Below, one piece after another: positions 62,903 to 64,000 of a stretch of DNA of 64,000 nucleotides (positions are counted from its first letter, which is position 1; every line of letters begins with the position of its first letter). Under the pieces are notes generated by a model. That model made no database searches. It had not been told where the DNA came from and saw only the letters and a program-made list of their open reading frames with translations. The DNA lies in the NCBI RefSeq assembly GCF_004302915.1, contig NZ_QQBI01000004.1:1-64000 (forward strand), written 5' to 3'. The translations under genes and the position numbers were made by a program. The DNA comes from Komagataeibacter xylinus. Lineage in GTDB: Bacteria; Pseudomonadota; Alphaproteobacteria; Acetobacterales; Acetobacteraceae.

Positions 62903-64000
62903 ATGCAAATTGTTACTGACCGACCCGTCATCCTGCAGGTGCTGCCTGCGCTCGAATCCGGCGGGATAGAACATGGCACGCTCGAAATGGCGCAGGCCAT
63001 CGTACAGGCTGGCGGCACGGCGCTGGTGGCCAGTGCGGGCGGGCGCCTTGTGCCACGCCTGAAATATATCGGCGCAACCCCCATCGCACTCGAACTCGGG
63101 GCCAAGAACCCCTTCTCCATCATGCGCAATGCCAGCAGGCTGCGCCATGTCATGGCCGAGCATGGCGTCAACCTGGTGCATGCCCGCTCGCGCGCGCCTG
63201 CCTGGGCGGCCTCGCTTGCATGCCGCCGGGCGGGCGTGCCGCTGGTCACCACGTGGCATGGGGTGCATGCGGCCAACCTGCCGGGCAAGAAACGCTATAA
63301 CAGCGTGCTGGCCTCGGGCGCGCGGGTCATTGCCATCAGCCAGTACATCGCCACCCGCCTGCGCGATGAATACAAGGTGGGCGACGACCGCCTGCGCCTG
63401 ATCCCGCGCGGGGCTGACATGCTGCGTTTCGACCCGCATAACGTGCGCGGCAACCGCGTGCAGAAGCTGCTGGGGCTATGGCAGATCCCCGATGGGGCCA
63501 CGGTCATCATGCTGCCCGCGCGCGTGACCGCGTGGAAAGGCCATGCCGTGCTGATCGAGGCGCTGGCCCACCTCACCCGCACGGAAGGCTTCAGCCGCGA
63601 CTGGGTGTGCATTTTCGTAGGCGAGGCCAACGCGAAGGAAGGCCGCGCGCTCGTGGCCCAGGCCGAGCGCAGCGGCATTGCAGCCCATCTGCGCTTTGCC
63701 GGCCACTGCGCCGACATGCCCGCCGCCATGATGCTGGCCGACATGATCGTGGTGCCCTCACGCAGGCCCGAGCCGTTTGGCCGCGTGGTGGTGGAGGCCC
63801 AGGCCATGGGCCGCCCCGTGATCGTGGCCGCCCATGGCGCGGCGCTGGAAACGGTGGAGAATGGCGTGACCGGCTTTGCCTTCCCCCCCGATGACACGCA
63901 GGCGCTGGCCGCGTGCATCCGCCACGTGGCCGGGCTGTCGGCAGACGAACGCGCGGAGCTGGCCGTGTGTGCACGCGAAAACGTGCTGCTGCATTATTCC
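62903..64000 (+). CDS. GT4-type glycosyltransferase, cut by the window end
   Basis: The first 366 codons of a family 4 retaining GT-B enzyme. The N-terminal part has VLPALESGGIEHGTLEMAQA (about residues 13-32), and TWHGVHAANLPGKKRYNSVL and VIAISQYIATRL follow. The C-terminal half has the donor site in PSRRPEPFGRVVVEAQAMG (E-x7-E pattern) and GVTGFAFPPDD. No stop codon is reached before the window ends. A GTG directly before the ATG is an alternative start. It is divergent from the TPR gene across 100 bp and, with the GT9 gene, may build LPS or another surface glycan. Confidence 0.88.
   Translation, partial: MQIVTDRPVILQVLPALESGGIEHGTLEMAQAIVQAGGTALVASAGGRLVPRLKYIGATPIALELGAKNPFSIMRNASRLRHVMAEHGVNLVHARSRAPAWAASLACRRAGVPLVTTWHGVHAANLPGKKRYNSVLASGARVIAISQYIATRLRDEYKVGDDRLRLIPRGADMLRFDPHNVRGNRVQKLLGLWQIPDGATVIMLPARVTAWKGHAVLIEALAHLTRTEGFSRDWVCIFVGEANAKEGRALVAQAERSGIAAHLRFAGHCADMPAAMMLADMIVVPSRRPEPFGRVVVEAQAMGRPVIVAAHGAALETVENGVTGFAFPPDDTQALAACIRHVAGLSADERAELAVCARENVLLHYS

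Overview
This window is a gene-dense, GC-rich stretch of bacterial chromosome. Its gene orders are typical of Alphaproteobacteria: hisB-hisH-hisA-hisF-hisE-HIT, pyrB-pyrC'-plsY-dprA-topA-rnr, argD-argF-hslO and ileS-lspA-DUF3035-mutL. The proteins and a recurring palindromic intergenic repeat point to an acetic acid bacterium (Acetobacteraceae), most likely Komagataeibacter/Gluconacetobacter. That assignment is inference from recognised families and repeat style, not from a database search. I see no insertion sequence, prophage, CRISPR array, tRNA or rRNA gene. The window is core genome rather than an accessory island.

Layout. 0.1-1.9 kb: a UbiH-like flavin hydroxylase and a nitroreductase (minus). 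2.1-6.8 kb: a histidine operon with a small membrane protein, a GNAT domain joined in frame to HisA, HisE and a HIT protein (plus). 6.9-11.9 kb: an ABC exporter (minus), endonuclease III (plus) and a ComEC-like channel (minus). 12-24.7 kb: gltX, pyrB, a pseudo-dihydroorotase, plsY, dprA, topA, rnr, an S41 protease and a DUF1491 protein (plus), mostly joined by start/stop overlaps. 24.9-31.4 kb: an OmpA-like protein, cysK with a divergent Rrf2 regulator, a lipoprotein, a secreted protein and parE. 31.5-43.5 kb: a long minus-strand run with a lone nuoM, mutL, a DUF3035 lipoprotein, lspA, ileS, ribF, mtnC-mtnD-mtnB, tatA, a CHAP lipoprotein and recX. 43.7-48.3 kb: argD-argF-hypothetical-hslO and a secreted protein. 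48.4-58.1 kb: a DsbD-like reductase, the helicase HrpB, and a periplasmic protease / two-component / SIMPL set that looks like an envelope module. 58.2-64 kb: infC, thrS, a heptosyltransferase-like GT9, a TPR protein and a GT4 glycosyltransferase cut by the window end.

The most notable observations are: (1) a palindromic repeat with seven full or partial copies, six of which lie at six of the seven convergent gene junctions; (2) one open frame encoding a GNAT acetyltransferase plus HisA, with a possible internal hisA start; (3) a dihydroorotase homologue that has lost the metal-binding HxH and sits beside pyrB; (4) an infC gene whose best-supported start codon is AUA behind a strong ribosome-binding site; (5) a nuoM gene far from any other complex I gene. 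I did not find a convincing wholly new multi-gene system.
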